64,000 bases of DNA from Nitrospinaceae bacterium (GCA_021604505.1 BQJC01000001.1:372001-436000); one strand, 5' to 3'. Shown: positions 49,592 through 58,140, counted from the stretch's first letter. Translations and numbers: made by a program. Notes: generated by a model not told the origin, from the letters alone.

Positions 49592-50506
49592 ATCCCCAAA
49601 GTTGAAAATAACCCTGTGTCTCGGCAACGCGTTCTGGTGGTTTATAATCCGGTTGCAGGGGCAAGGACTTCCATGCTGGAAGAATCCCTGAAGCACTTGA
49701 AAGAATATGGCTTGCAATGCGATCTCCATGGCACGAAGGGGCCTCATGAGGCAGAGTCCGCCGTCCAAAAAGCGGTGCATAGCCAGAGCTACCATGCGGT
49801 GGTGGCGGCAGGGGGAGATGGGACCATCAATGAGGTGGCAAACGGCTTATTGGGAACCGACCTCCCGCTCGGCATCATTCCTTTGGGAACCGTCAATGTT
49901 CTGGCAAAGGAACTGGGTTATAGCTTAGAGCCCGATCAAGCGGCCCGGTCGATCGCTTTTGGACCCACCCAGGCCGTGCATGTGGGTAACGCCAATGGCC
50001 GCGCTTTTCTTTTAATGGTCGGCGCAGGGTTTGATGGCAGAGCTGTGGCCGGGGTTTCCCCAACGCTGAAACGGTCTTTTGGACAGGCGGCCTATATGAT
50101 CGCCGGATTGAAGGAACTTTTTTTTAAACGCCCGGCAAAGCTCGTTGTCGATATCGATGGCTCCCGGTATCAGACGTCCTGGGTGGTAATCTCGAACAGT
50201 TGTTTTTATGGTGGAAAGTATTTGCTGGCTGCAGAAACCGGCCTGCAATCTCGCGGTTTCGAGGTTTCGCTGGTTGCCGGTGAAACCCGGTGGGCCCTGG
50301 TCCGCAGTTTAATGGAAATGGCGCTGAGTCGAAAAACCAAGCCTGGCTGGAAGCAGATAGCCCCGGTGAACCGCATCACGGTGACTGCCTCACAAGACGA
50401 ACCAGTGCAGATGGATGGAGATAATTTTGCAGTTTTGCCCTTGACGGTGACACCCGCGGAATCACCGCTTCAAGTCATCATGCCTTTTTCATCGGTCAAC
50501 CCTTAA
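49592..50506 (+). CDS. Diacylglycerol kinase/sphingosine-kinase-like lipid kinase (probable ATC start)
   Basis: Lipid kinase of the YegS/BmrU/DagK family, about 304 residues. The nucleotide-binding motif VVAAGGDGTINEVANGL and PLGTVNVLAKEL (the GT-x-N loop) are clear, as is VGAGFDGRAVAG in the middle. It phosphorylates diacylglycerol or a related lipid. The first standard codon is GTG at 49616 but it has no ribosome-binding site. AAAGGGAGG ends six bases before an ATC at 49592 that is in frame (reading IPKVENNPVSRQR). A rare ATC/AUU-type start is therefore likely, as in infC; the count above uses it. The gene stands alone. Confidence 0.8.
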   Translation: MPKVENNPVSRQRVLVVYNPVAGARTSMLEESLKHLKEYGLQCDLHGTKGPHEAESAVQKAVHSQSYHAVVAAGGDGTINEVANGLLGTDLPLGIIPLGTVNVLAKELGYSLEPDQAARSIAFGPTQAVHVGNANGRAFLLMVGAGFDGRAVAGVSPTLKRSFGQAAYMIAGLKELFFKRPAKLVVDIDGSRYQTSWVVISNSCFYGGKYLLAAETGLQSRGFEVSLVAGETRWALVRSLMEMALSRKTKPGWKQIAPVNRITVTASQDEPVQMDGDNFAVLPLTVTPAESPLQVIMPFSSVNP

Positions 50507-50507
50507 A

Positions 50508-50738
50508 CTATCCATAGCAATCGGCTTTGATGCGGTAAAAATAGTCGCCCAACTTAAAAGCTCCTCCGTTTCGCACGACCCCTAAAAACCGCTTGATTTT
50601 TTCTTCAGGGAGATCGGAGAATAGCTTTTCGAGAATCTCCTCATAGCGGATCTCTTCCCAGAAAGAATTGTCCGCCGACCTTTCGATAATAAATTTTTCT
50701 ATATCTTCCATTTTAATATGAAATTGGTCTTCCACCAT
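50508..50738 (-). CDS. Small hypothetical protein
   Basis: Protein of 76 residues with AAAGGTGAACA before the ATG. It is helical and acidic (EDIEKFIIERSADNSFWEEI, EKLFSDLPEEKIKRFLGVVR) with a C-terminal basic/aromatic end FKLGDYFYRIKADCYG. No signal or membrane segment. Possibly a small regulator. It converges with the lipid kinase, with one base between their stop codons. Family not recognised. Confidence 0.6.
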   Translation of the reverse strand: MVEDQFHIKMEDIEKFIIERSADNSFWEEIRYEEILEKLFSDLPEEKIKRFLGVVRNGGAFKLGDYFYRIKADCYG

Positions 50739-51007
50739 TGTTCACCTTTTCAAAGCACCCATTGTCGTTGAACTGCAGGAAATAGTTCATTCGAATCAAG
50801 TTAATCATAATAGGCAATGGCATGTCGGGATTCCAGCTTATTTTAAAAGTTCGCAGGCCCGATGGTTTCTTTGCGATATTCGCTGCGCCTCATGATTTCC
50901 ACATTGCGAACCTCTCAGGGGTTTGATATTTTGGTTCTAATCCCCGCCTGAAGGAAAGTTGGTTGAGGTCCACGGCAGAATAACAGAATTGAATAAAGAG
51001 AGTCCAT

Positions 51008-51790
51008 ATGGTTTTGGTGATTGATGTTGGCAACTCGCACAATGTGATCGGGTTGTTTTCGAACGGCAAGCTACTGACCCATTGGCGGATTCGCACCGAA
51101 TGGAACCGCACCGCCGATGAATACTGGGTATTGATCAAGGAGTTTATCCTGTTAAACCAGGTGGAAGCGGAAACCATTGACGATATTGTCATCGCTTGTG
51201 TGGTGCCGCCTTTAGCGCCCATAATTAAAGAGATGGCCCGCAAGTATTTTTCCTGCGAACCCCTTGTGGTGGGTCCCGGAATAAAAACAGGGATATCGAT
51301 TCTGTACCGCAACCCCGCGGAAGTCGGGGCGGACCGGATCGTCAACTCGGTTGCGGCTTTTGAAAAATATGGAGGGCCGATCATCATCATCGATTTCGGC
51401 ACCGCCACCACCTTTGACGCCGTTTCCCAGAAAGGCGAATACCTGGGCGGCGTTATTTTTCCTGGCGTCCAGATCTCAATGGAAGCCCTGTTTAAAAATG
51501 CCGCTAAACTGCCAAGAGTGGAACTGGTGGTTCCAGAGAAGGTGATTGGCAGATCGACCATGGAAAGTATTCAGTCCGGGGCTGTGCACGGGTTTGTGGG
51601 AATGATCGATGCGATCGTGGGAAAATTCCGCGAGGAACTGGGGACAAAAGCCAGGGTGATCGGGACCGGAGGCATTGTGGACTGGATCGCCTCGCAAACG
51701 GAAGTCATCGATGTCATTGACCCCTTCCTCACCCTGGAAGGGTTAAGGATCATTTATGAAAAAAACAGCGAGGGCGGGACACCCGATTGA
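51008..51790 (+). CDS. coaX: Type III pantothenate kinase
   Basis: Catalyses the first step of coenzyme A synthesis, phosphorylating pantothenate with ATP, 260 residues. The ASKHA phosphate-1 motif DVGNSHNVIGLF starts the protein, and the catalytic Asp of the P1 loop is visible there. Also present are YRNPAEVGADRIVNSVAAFE, IDFGTATTFDAVS (phosphate-2) and GGVIFPGVQIS. Length and motifs match CoaX of bacteria; this type is insensitive to CoA feedback. A modest AAAGAGAG precedes the ATG. No BirA gene is adjacent, though the two are often neighbours in other genomes. Confidence 0.94.
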   Translation: MVLVIDVGNSHNVIGLFSNGKLLTHWRIRTEWNRTADEYWVLIKEFILLNQVEAETIDDIVIACVVPPLAPIIKEMARKYFSCEPLVVGPGIKTGISILYRNPAEVGADRIVNSVAAFEKYGGPIIIIDFGTATTFDAVSQKGEYLGGVIFPGVQISMEALFKNAAKLPRVELVVPEKVIGRSTMESIQSGAVHGFVGMIDAIVGKFREELGTKARVIGTGGIVDWIASQTEVIDVIDPFLTLEGLRIIYEKNSEGGTPD

Positions 51791-51939
51791 CGCCAGGCGG
51801 ATTATGAGACCTTAAGGTTCGCGAAAAACGCAGAAATTTTATCCGTTCCCCGGCTCCCGGAAGGGAAGCCGGGTGAAAGCAAGTTAAAATCAAGCTTTCC
51901 GGGAACAACCGCGGTTCGAACGGATGAAAGAAGACCCGC

Positions 51940-52188
51940 TTATTTCGTTTTCCTGGGCTGTACTTTTTTAATGAAAAGACGCACCAATTGATGGTCGTCG
52001 TCTATGTCGGATATCTTATAACCCTTGGACTTTGCCCAGGTTTTAAAAGCGTCTGTAAAATTCTTTTTTCGATCCAGAATAATTTCCAAAGCCCCGTTCT
52101 TTTTAATACCGGAAAAAGCCTTGGATGTTTCCTGAAAGGCGTTAAAAAACGAAAGGCCGCGTATATCCAGAGTTTTGAACATCACCAT
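51940..52188 (-). CDS. TusA/SirA-like small protein without catalytic cysteine
   Basis: Protein of 82 residues with the TusA (SirA-like) beta-alpha-beta-alpha-beta-beta shape: LDIRGLSFFNAFQETSKAFS, then GALEIILDRKKNFTDAFKTW, and GYKISDIDDDHQLVRLFIKK. In TusA the second region is RGLxCPxPV with catalytic Cys; here it is RGLSFFNAF, so sulfur relay chemistry is lost. It may act as a binding protein. AGGAGG precedes the ATG at ten bases, followed by GTG and a second ATG in the same frame. It converges with coaX. Confidence 0.72.
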   Translation of the reverse strand: MVMFKTLDIRGLSFFNAFQETSKAFSGIKKNGALEIILDRKKNFTDAFKTWAKSKGYKISDIDDDHQLVRLFIKKVQPRKTK

Positions 52189-52605
52189 GACGAATAAACC
52201 TCCTGTGTGGCAAAATAAAGGGTTTTAAAGCCGTTTTGACAATAATTAATGGAGCTATTCTAGAAAATTAAAATTAAAAATCGGTTAACATTTCATTAAT
52301 TTCTTTTAATATTGGCTTGCAGGAAACAGGGGCTTTGTTTGCAACGAATTGAAATCAATGGCCAAAATAGGCATTTGAAGGGTGTGGGTTGATCTTGCCC
52401 CAAATGGGCGGGTTTTGAAAATGACTGGATTTTTAGAAAGTTGACGGAATTGATATTTTCCCGGAGGTTCCATAGTAAGTGGTTCGAAAAATTTATGTGC
52501 GGGAATAAATGATAGACTGATAAAATGAGAATTCTTTGAGAGGAAATTTCGGGGTGAAAACTCTCCCGTTGATATTTTGAATCAATCGCAAATGAGGAGA
52601 TGTGG
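52189..52605. other. Intergenic region, no supported gene (417 bp)
   Basis: AT-rich divergent gap between the TusA-like gene (minus) and the LRR gene (plus). TTGACA occurs at about 52236 without a well-spaced -10. A GATATTTT element occurs twice (52455, 52571). GAGGAG ending at 52599 is the ribosome-binding site of the LRR gene and favours the ATG at 52606 over the one at 52600. Open frames in this stretch have no start signal. Confidence 0.5.
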
Positions 52606-53541
52606 ATGGGTATTATTCGAGGCGGAGACGCGGAGTACCATGAAGATGAGCCGACTCTGGAAGAAAAAACCGCCAAACTGGAAGAAACGATCGGTTCCAG
52701 CCTGCAAAAGGATCCTTCCGTTCTTAAATTATCAGGGAAATATTTGGGTGGCGATGAAGCGGGTATCATTTCCCGTTCCGATCAGCTAAAGGCCGTCAAA
52801 AATCTCGACTTGTCCGACAACCAGATCACTGATGAAGGATTGAAGGCATTGCTGGAATCGGAAAACCTGGCGGCGGTTGAGGAATTGCATCTTGGAGTCA
52901 ACTTCATCACGGACCAGGGAATTTTGGATGTAGCGGCTTCCTCGACGTTTGCTTTGAAGAGCCTGAAAAGCCTCATTCTTTCAGACAACAAACTGACGGA
53001 TGCTTCGGTTTCTGAAATGGTCAAATCAGCAAACTTCGATTCCCTGGAATATCTTGATGTGGGATGGAATGAAATTGGCAATGGAACCGTCAAAGCCCTG
53101 GGTGAAACGAATCACATGACCGGTCTTAAAAAACTCGAGTTGGAACGCGGTTATATTGATGGAGACGGGATCGAAGCGTTGGTTAAAGGGAAGGTGATCG
53201 AGCGTCTGGAAGAACTCAACCTGTCCGCAAATAAATTGAAGGATGACGCTATCCGGGTCCTGGCTTCAACCCCTAAACTGTCTTCTTTGCTTGTTCTCAG
53301 GGTTTCTCAGAATTTGATCGGTGACGAGGGTGCGAAGGCCCTTGGAGAATCGACGACTCTTACGGGTCTGACGCGCTTGTATATGGGGCGCAATCATTTT
53401 GGTCCGGAGGGAGCGAAAGCGGTGGCCGAAACCAAAACTCTGAAAAGTCTGAAAGTCCTGATGCTTCAGGAAGGGGTGGAAACCACTCCCGGTCTCGTCA
53501 ACTATTCCCGTCCGGAATTGCTCCGCCCCGAAGCTCCCTGA
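52606..53541 (+). CDS. Leucine-rich-repeat protein (RNI-like)
   Basis: Cytoplasmic protein of 311 residues, ATG at 52606. After an acidic, helical N-terminus (EYHEDEPTLEEKTAKLEETI) come about nine LRR units of 24-28 residues in the ribonuclease-inhibitor style, with LxxLxLSxNxIxDEGLKAL, for example NLDLSDNQITDEGLKALLES. No signal, anchor or kinase domain. LRRs usually bind protein; the target is unknown. It is the first of three LRR genes within 3.7 kb (others at 53553 and 55490). It converges with the LRR gene on the other strand with 11 bases between stops. Confidence 0.85.
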   Translation: MGIIRGGDAEYHEDEPTLEEKTAKLEETIGSSLQKDPSVLKLSGKYLGGDEAGIISRSDQLKAVKNLDLSDNQITDEGLKALLESENLAAVEELHLGVNFITDQGILDVAASSTFALKSLKSLILSDNKLTDASVSEMVKSANFDSLEYLDVGWNEIGNGTVKALGETNHMTGLKKLELERGYIDGDGIEALVKGKVIERLEELNLSANKLKDDAIRVLASTPKLSSLLVLRVSQNLIGDEGAKALGESTTLTGLTRLYMGRNHFGPEGAKAVAETKTLKSLKVLMLQEGVETTPGLVNYSRPELLRPEAP

Positions 53542-53552
53542 TAAAGACCCGG

Positions 53553-54209
53553 TCAAAAAACTTTCAGCGTTTCCAGCTGTGTGAGTTTGCTGGATTCTTT
53601 GAGAGCTTGTTTGGCTTCTTGGGATTTTACCCGGTTGCCTCCCAGGTGAAGATAGGTCAGATTGGCGAAAGAGTCCGAATTGGCGATGGCCATCGCGCCT
53701 TCGTCACCGATGCGGTTGTCGACCAGGTTGAGGTAGGTCAGCTTGGAGAACACCGGGGATGCGGCCAGAGCTTTCGCTCCTGCGGCAGTGATGCCGTTAC
53801 ATTCCAGATTGAGTGTGGTGACTTCCGAAAATATTTCCGCCCCTGCGATAAACGCAATTCCTTCGTCGCCTAAATGATTGGAACCCAAATGCAGGTAAGT
53901 TATTTTGGGTAAAATTGGGGATTCGGTCAGAATCTTTGCGCCTTCAGGACCCAGGTGGTTGTGTGTCAAAATCAGGGTGGTGATGTTTTTAACCGGTTCA
54001 AAGTTCGCGATCAGGGTCGCCAACTCCTTTCCATGATCGGCGGTGACTTGTCCGGTTTTTGAGAATGCATAGCTGTCCTGAATTTTAAGAACCTTTTGGT
54101 CCTTAATGGCTTCAAAAATTATCTTTTCCTGCGGCGAGAGGTCAGCTCCCAAATCGCCGTAATTTTCGCCGTCGTTGACCAGGGCTTCCCAGTTGATGGT
54201 TTTTTTCAT
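53553..54209 (-). CDS. Leucine-rich-repeat protein (RNI-like)
   Basis: Cytoplasmic protein of 218 residues, second LRR paralogue. After an N-terminal helix region (GADLSPQEKIIFEAIKDQKV), six or so RNI-type units follow, such as LNLVDNRIGDEGAMAIANSD and YLHLGSNHLGDEGIAFIAGA. GDEGA is shared with the neighbouring gene, indicating duplication. The coding strand is minus, following the Sel1-like gene after 18 bases, so both are probably cotranscribed. It lacks signal or membrane segments. Confidence 0.85.
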   Translation of the reverse strand: MKKTINWEALVNDGENYGDLGADLSPQEKIIFEAIKDQKVLKIQDSYAFSKTGQVTADHGKELATLIANFEPVKNITTLILTHNHLGPEGAKILTESPILPKITYLHLGSNHLGDEGIAFIAGAEIFSEVTTLNLECNGITAAGAKALAASPVFSKLTYLNLVDNRIGDEGAMAIANSDSFANLTYLHLGGNRVKSQEAKQALKESSKLTQLETLKVF

Positions 54210-54227
54210 TTTTTCTAAAGCGAAGAA

Positions 54228-54695
54228 TTACCGGTTGATTCTTTTGTAATTACTGCAGGCGACCTGATTTCCCAAATCACATGATTTTTTCCAATATTTC
54301 TTGGCGGCTGATTGTCGGCCCTCCTGGTATTTTAACTGACCGAGGTTGTAGCAGGCCTTGTCAGAATCGACATCGCAACCTTTCCCAAACAATTTTGCGG
54401 CTTTTTTCCATTCCGGGCTGTATTGCTTCCCGGTCTGCAGAATTAAAATTCCAGCATGAGTGCATCCCGTGATATAGCCGGCGTCACAGGCTTTCAAGTG
54501 GTATGCTGTGGAGGATTTATTGTCCATTTCCACGGTTCGGTATCTTTCCCCTATTTTGAAACAGGCAGTTCCGTTACCTTCTTCACACAGGGTTTTCAGT
54601 CTGACGACATTTGGGTCATCCTCCGCCCAGACGGCATTAGAACCAAAAAAAATCGTTCCGGTCAAGAAAACAGCTACTGCGATTAGTTTTTTCAC
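54228..54695 (-). CDS. Exported Sel1-like repeat protein with paired cysteines
   Basis: Protein of 155 residues with signal peptide (MKKLIAVAVFLTGTIFFGSNA, cleavage near WAED). The mature protein has about three to four Sel1-like/TPR-type repeats with the pattern ACFKIGERYRTVE and KACYNLGQLKYQEGRQSAAK. Cys residues are spaced regularly (C-x-x-C pairs at the helix ends), as in Helicobacter Hcp proteins, so disulfides should staple the helices in the periplasm. No recognised partner. It starts the two-gene minus-strand pair with the LRR gene. Confidence 0.82.
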   Translation of the reverse strand: MKKLIAVAVFLTGTIFFGSNAVWAEDDPNVVRLKTLCEEGNGTACFKIGERYRTVEMDNKSSTAYHLKACDAGYITGCTHAGILILQTGKQYSPEWKKAAKLFGKGCDVDSDKACYNLGQLKYQEGRQSAAKKYWKKSCDLGNQVACSNYKRINR

Positions 54696-54966
54696 ATCGT
54701 GATCCTTTCCGCAAAGGTTTTATGTATGAAAGGAATGAACGTTCAATAAGGATCGTTAAAATTGTATCATAACCCCTATACACCATTAATTTAAAAAAAT
54801 CGAAGACCCTCAATTGGACCCATGTTTTGTTTGCATCCCGTATTATAATATTCTAACCTGCAGAAAAAATCTTGGATAATATGGTTTTAAAAGGGTTTAT
54901 TTATATTACGGCGTTTGAAAACAAACGTTGCGTTCATGATTTCGGTTCAGGGAATATGGGTTTTGA

Positions 54967-55488
54967 ATGAATATTGTGATGTTAGGATATCGGGGATCGG
55001 GAAAATCCGTCATTGCTAAAATCCTGGCGCAAAGGCTGAAAAGAAAACTGATATGCATCGATAAGCTCATTGCCCAGTCCGCGGGGATGCCCATACCGGA
55101 AATTGTAGAAAAAAAGGGGTGGCCTCGGTTTCGGGAGATGGAATCCCGCATTGTCCGGGAAGTTGCAAACGAAGACCAGGACAGCGTGATCGATTGCGGT
55201 GGAGGCGTTGTTCTCGACGATCATAATGTAGTCCTGTTAAAAAAATATGGGAAAGCCGTGCTCCTCAAAGCCGATTTGAATGCTCTTTTGAAACGCATTC
55301 GGAACGACTCCAATCGCCCTCCGTTAAAAGACGGCGTCTCCTTTGAGGAAGAGCAGAAAATCATTTTGCAGGAAAGAGAACCCAAGTATCTCGCCGCCGC
55401 CGACCTGATTTGCGATACGACGCATCGAAAGCCCACGGAAACGGCTTTAGAGATCATTGAATTTTTTCAAAAGAAATCCTGGATTTAA
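54967..55488 (+). CDS. aroK: Shikimate kinase
   Basis: Catalyses phosphorylation of shikimate on the way to chorismate, 173 residues, standard length. The P-loop is GYRGSGKS (7-14), with the lid region NDSNRPPLKDGVSFEEE, the shikimate-contact sites RFREMESRI and DCGGGVVL, and adenine-loop residues near the end. It is the first of a plus-strand run of five genes (LRR, AlkA-like, O-methyltransferase, DUF4254-like), the LRR gene starting one base after its stop. Other aro genes are not adjacent. No clear ribosome-binding site beyond a weak AGGG. Confidence 0.92.
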   Translation: MNIVMLGYRGSGKSVIAKILAQRLKRKLICIDKLIAQSAGMPIPEIVEKKGWPRFREMESRIVREVANEDQDSVIDCGGGVVLDDHNVVLLKKYGKAVLLKADLNALLKRIRNDSNRPPLKDGVSFEEEQKIILQEREPKYLAAADLICDTTHRKPTETALEIIEFFQKKSWI

Positions 55489-55489
55489 A

Positions 55490-56296
55490 ATGCTGAGCCC
55501 ATTATTTGAAAGCCTCATTCAGAACAACATGACCCTGATAGGGGATGAGCATGCAGATGACACGGCCATGGTGCTCAAGGAGGCCGATATCCACTCCGAT
55601 GCGGAAGAAAGCGAAGAGCCCAAATTCAGCCTCGACCTGAACGACAAGGATCTTATCTTAGAAGAATTGCAAGACCTGCTTAGCTATTCCCGGATCGGCA
55701 AGGTCAAAGTTTTACAACTGGACAAAAATGGCTTGGGCGACTCAGGAGCGGAGGTCCTCGCCCAAGCCGATTGCCTGTTCAAACTGGCTTCCCTGTCATT
55801 GGGACATAATAAAATCACCGACCGGGGGGTCGTCGCCCTGGCCGGGTCGCCGCACTTAAAACGTCTTCGAACCCTTTATCTGCAGGGCAACTCCATCGGA
55901 GCGGCGGGCATTCAAGCCCTGGCCGATTCACAAACGCTGGCGGGATTAGAAATCCTTTATCTCAAGAGCAACCCTCTGGGGCCCAAGGGCGGCGAGGCCC
56001 TGGGCGAGCCCGGTTGCTTAAAAAACCTTAAAGAGCTTTATCTTGCGAAGACCGGATTGGGAATCGACGGCCTCAAGGCGCTTTGCGATGGAGATGCTCT
56101 TTCTCAGGTGACATTGCTGTCCCTGGCTCACAACGGATTGGACGACCGCGCGGCGGGTATCCTGGCGGAATGCCAGGCTCTTTCCAATCTGAAAACGCTC
56201 GACATGTATGGCAGTCACTTGAGCCAGGACGCCATCGCCACGATCAAAGAATCTCCCCATCTTCAAAAGTTGAGTGCCCTGCAGTTGGATTGGTGA
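55490..56296 (+). CDS. Leucine-rich-repeat protein (RNI-like)
   Basis: Protein of 268 residues from ATG 55490; the frame also extends upstream into aroK with a TTG at 55457, an unlikely start. An acidic N-terminal region (EADIHSDAEESEEPKFSLDL) precedes about seven LRR units, for example LYLQGNSIGAAGIQALADSQ and LSLGHNKITDRGVVALAGSP. The protein has no signal peptide. It lies immediately behind aroK and is cotranscribed with it and with the glycosylase gene. Related to the LRR proteins at 52606 and 53553. Confidence 0.85.
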   Translation: MLSPLFESLIQNNMTLIGDEHADDTAMVLKEADIHSDAEESEEPKFSLDLNDKDLILEELQDLLSYSRIGKVKVLQLDKNGLGDSGAEVLAQADCLFKLASLSLGHNKITDRGVVALAGSPHLKRLRTLYLQGNSIGAAGIQALADSQTLAGLEILYLKSNPLGPKGGEALGEPGCLKNLKELYLAKTGLGIDGLKALCDGDALSQVTLLSLAHNGLDDRAAGILAECQALSNLKTLDMYGSHLSQDAIATIKESPHLQKLSALQLDW

Positions 56297-56316
56297 CGGG
56301 TGTTTCAAAGAAGACG

Positions 56317-56949
56317 ATGACGCAAGAAAGCCTTCCAAGCCGAAGAAAAATTCTCGACCATTTTGACCAGAGAGATCCCGTCATGGCGAAACTCATTCGG
56401 AAAACAGGGCCTTTCCAGTTAAAGAAAAACCGGCAATATTTTCAGGTGCTTTGCAAGGCCATTATTTCTCAGCAAATATCGACTCAGGCGGCGCGTACAA
56501 TCACTGCGCGTTTTTATGATTTGTTTGACGGGCACGCCCCCAAACCCGAGAACGTCTTCGAAGTTCAAGATGCCAGCCTGCAGGGAGCAGGTTTATCGCG
56601 GCAAAAGGTGGCGTATCTGAAGGATTTGAGCAGGCATTTTGTCGAAAAATCCATACGCCCTCATCGACTTCCCCATCTCAGTAACGAGGAGGTGGTTCTT
56701 ACCTTGACCAGCGTGCATGGCATTGGCCGCTGGACGGCAGAGATGTTTCTGATTTTTTCCCTCAACCGGATGGACGTTCTGCCGATCGCGGATTTGGGAC
56801 TGCAAAACGCCATTAAAATTCTGTATGGTACCAGGAATCATCCGACGGCGAAAAAAATCCGTTCCCTCGGCAAAAAATGGAATCCCCTGGAAACGGTAGC
56901 CACCTGGTACGCCTGGAGAAAAATAGATGAAAATATCGTTTCTTATTAA
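56317..56949 (+). CDS. DNA-3-methyladenine glycosylase II-like (AlkA/HhH-GPD)
   Basis: Base-excision repair enzyme of 210 residues from ATG 56317; a GTG at 56293 that overlaps the LRR gene stop (GTGA) is also in frame and would add eight residues. The helix-hairpin-helix is SVHGIGRWTAEMFLIF, and the catalytic Asp lies in PIADLGLQNAI. It lacks the N-terminal domain of full AlkA, like the short Deinococcus/yeast Mag-type enzymes. It removes alkylated purines from DNA. The early region KAIISQQISTQAARTITARF is typical. It is coupled to the preceding LRR gene. Confidence 0.88.
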   Translation: MTQESLPSRRKILDHFDQRDPVMAKLIRKTGPFQLKKNRQYFQVLCKAIISQQISTQAARTITARFYDLFDGHAPKPENVFEVQDASLQGAGLSRQKVAYLKDLSRHFVEKSIRPHRLPHLSNEEVVLTLTSVHGIGRWTAEMFLIFSLNRMDVLPIADLGLQNAIKILYGTRNHPTAKKIRSLGKKWNPLETVATWYAWRKIDENIVSY

Positions 56950-56976
56950 AGCGCTTTTTCTGTTAAGGAGTGTTGG

Positions 56977-57609
56977 ATGGATTTTATTTCCGAAGAGATC
57001 GAAAACTACGCCTATGAACACACGCAAAATGAAGGCGGTTTGTTGGAACGGTTAGAAAAGGAAACTTACGAAACCCTGGAAATTCCGCATATGATCACCG
57101 GCCGCATCGAAGGCCGGTTTTTAAAAATGCTGGTCCATCTACTCAAAGCAAAACAGGTTTTGGAGATCGGCACCTTTGGCGGGTACGCATCCCTCTCGAT
57201 GGCGGAAGCCCTGCCCGATGACGGGCAGTTGTTCACTTGCGACATCGACCCGCCGGCGATCGCGTTTGCCAAAAGGTTTTTTGCCGAAAGCGAGCATGGA
57301 AGGAAAATCACCCTGCTGGAAGGGCCGGCCCTGGAATCGTTGAAGACCCTTTCCGGCCCTTTCGATATGGCCTTCATCGACGCCGACAAAGAAAACTATT
57401 GGAACTATTACGAAGCCATCTTTCCCATGATCGTGCAGGGCGGATTGATCGTGGTCGACAATGTTCTATGGAGCGGCAGGGTCTTAAATCCGGTAGACGC
57501 ATCCGACAAAGCCATCCATCAGTTTAATGAAAAGGTCAGACAGGATGCACGCGTCGAGGCGGTGATGTTGACGGTTCGTGATGGAATTTATTGTCTCAGG
57601 AAACGTTAA
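56977..57609 (+). CDS. Metal-dependent SAM O-methyltransferase (CCoAOMT-like)
   Basis: Class I methyltransferase of 210 residues. The SAM motif is VLEIGTFGGYASLSMA, followed by TCDIDPPAIAFAKRFF. The metal/substrate loop FIDADKENYWNYYEAI and DNVLWSGRV complete the caffeoyl-CoA O-methyltransferase-like pattern. Such bacterial enzymes methylate catechols or unknown small molecules with Mg. TAAGGAGTGTTGG stands ahead of the ATG. It follows the AlkA-like gene by 27 bases in the aroK run. Natural substrate unknown. Confidence 0.9.
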   Translation: MDFISEEIENYAYEHTQNEGGLLERLEKETYETLEIPHMITGRIEGRFLKMLVHLLKAKQVLEIGTFGGYASLSMAEALPDDGQLFTCDIDPPAIAFAKRFFAESEHGRKITLLEGPALESLKTLSGPFDMAFIDADKENYWNYYEAIFPMIVQGGLIVVDNVLWSGRVLNPVDASDKAIHQFNEKVRQDARVEAVMLTVRDGIYCLRKR

Positions 57610-57654
57610 AAGAAAAATTGCGAAGGATCATTTCAATGGGAGATAAAAAATAAA

Positions 57655-58140
57655 ATGGCCGAAACACTGGGAAGTCTGGTCGATAAACTTTCAATAAAAA
57701 ACCTCAGGCTCTGGCATCTGGATGAAGCTCTGGAGGCGATGGGCGACATGGACTCCAACTGGGAAGAAATGCGGGTCAAGCGCGAACTGGTTCTCAAACA
57801 GAGCCGGGAGCTCATGGAAGAAATCAATGGGTATTTTGCCGCCGCCCTGGAAGGCAAAGTGAAAATCCGCGATGAAAAAGTAAAACTTTATGACAATAAA
57901 AATGTCAAACCCAGCGATGGGATCAAAGAACTGGGAGTTGCGATCAGCGAGTTGTCATTGCGAAACATCCGGTGCTGGCATTTGGAGGATGAGGTGCGGA
58001 GAGAAGATCTTCCGGACTCCGAGATCGTCAAACTAAAAAGAAAAATCGACGCCACCAACCAGGAAAGAAACGACCTGATGGATAAAGTCGATCAGATTCT
58101 CTCAAACGAGGCCGCGAGAAAAAAGGGGGGTCCTTCCTAA
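57655..58140 (+). CDS. DUF4254-like protein with duplicated motif
   Basis: Protein of 161 residues, all helical, highly charged. Two halves show the same motif: LSIKNLRLWHLDEALEAM near the start and LSLRNIRCWHLEDEVRRE near residue 100. The second is followed by KLKRKIDATNQERNDLMDKV. The W-H-L-E/D, K-R-x-I-D and N-x-x-R-N-x-x-x-x-x-x-D elements are the DUF4254 signature. A role is not known; the family includes small metal-site-like helical proteins. It follows the O-methyltransferase by 45 bases with a GGGAG far upstream. It overlaps the lipoprotein gene end by 4 bases, tail to tail. Confidence 0.75.
   Translation: MAETLGSLVDKLSIKNLRLWHLDEALEAMGDMDSNWEEMRVKRELVLKQSRELMEEINGYFAAALEGKVKIRDEKVKLYDNKNVKPSDGIKELGVAISELSLRNIRCWHLEDEVRREDLPDSEIVKLKRKIDATNQERNDLMDKVDQILSNEAARKKGGPS

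Noticed and set aside
54836-54860. Promoter with TATAAT before aroK
   Set aside because: The -10 is good but no -35 hexamer lies at 15-18 bases. It may still be a weak promoter.
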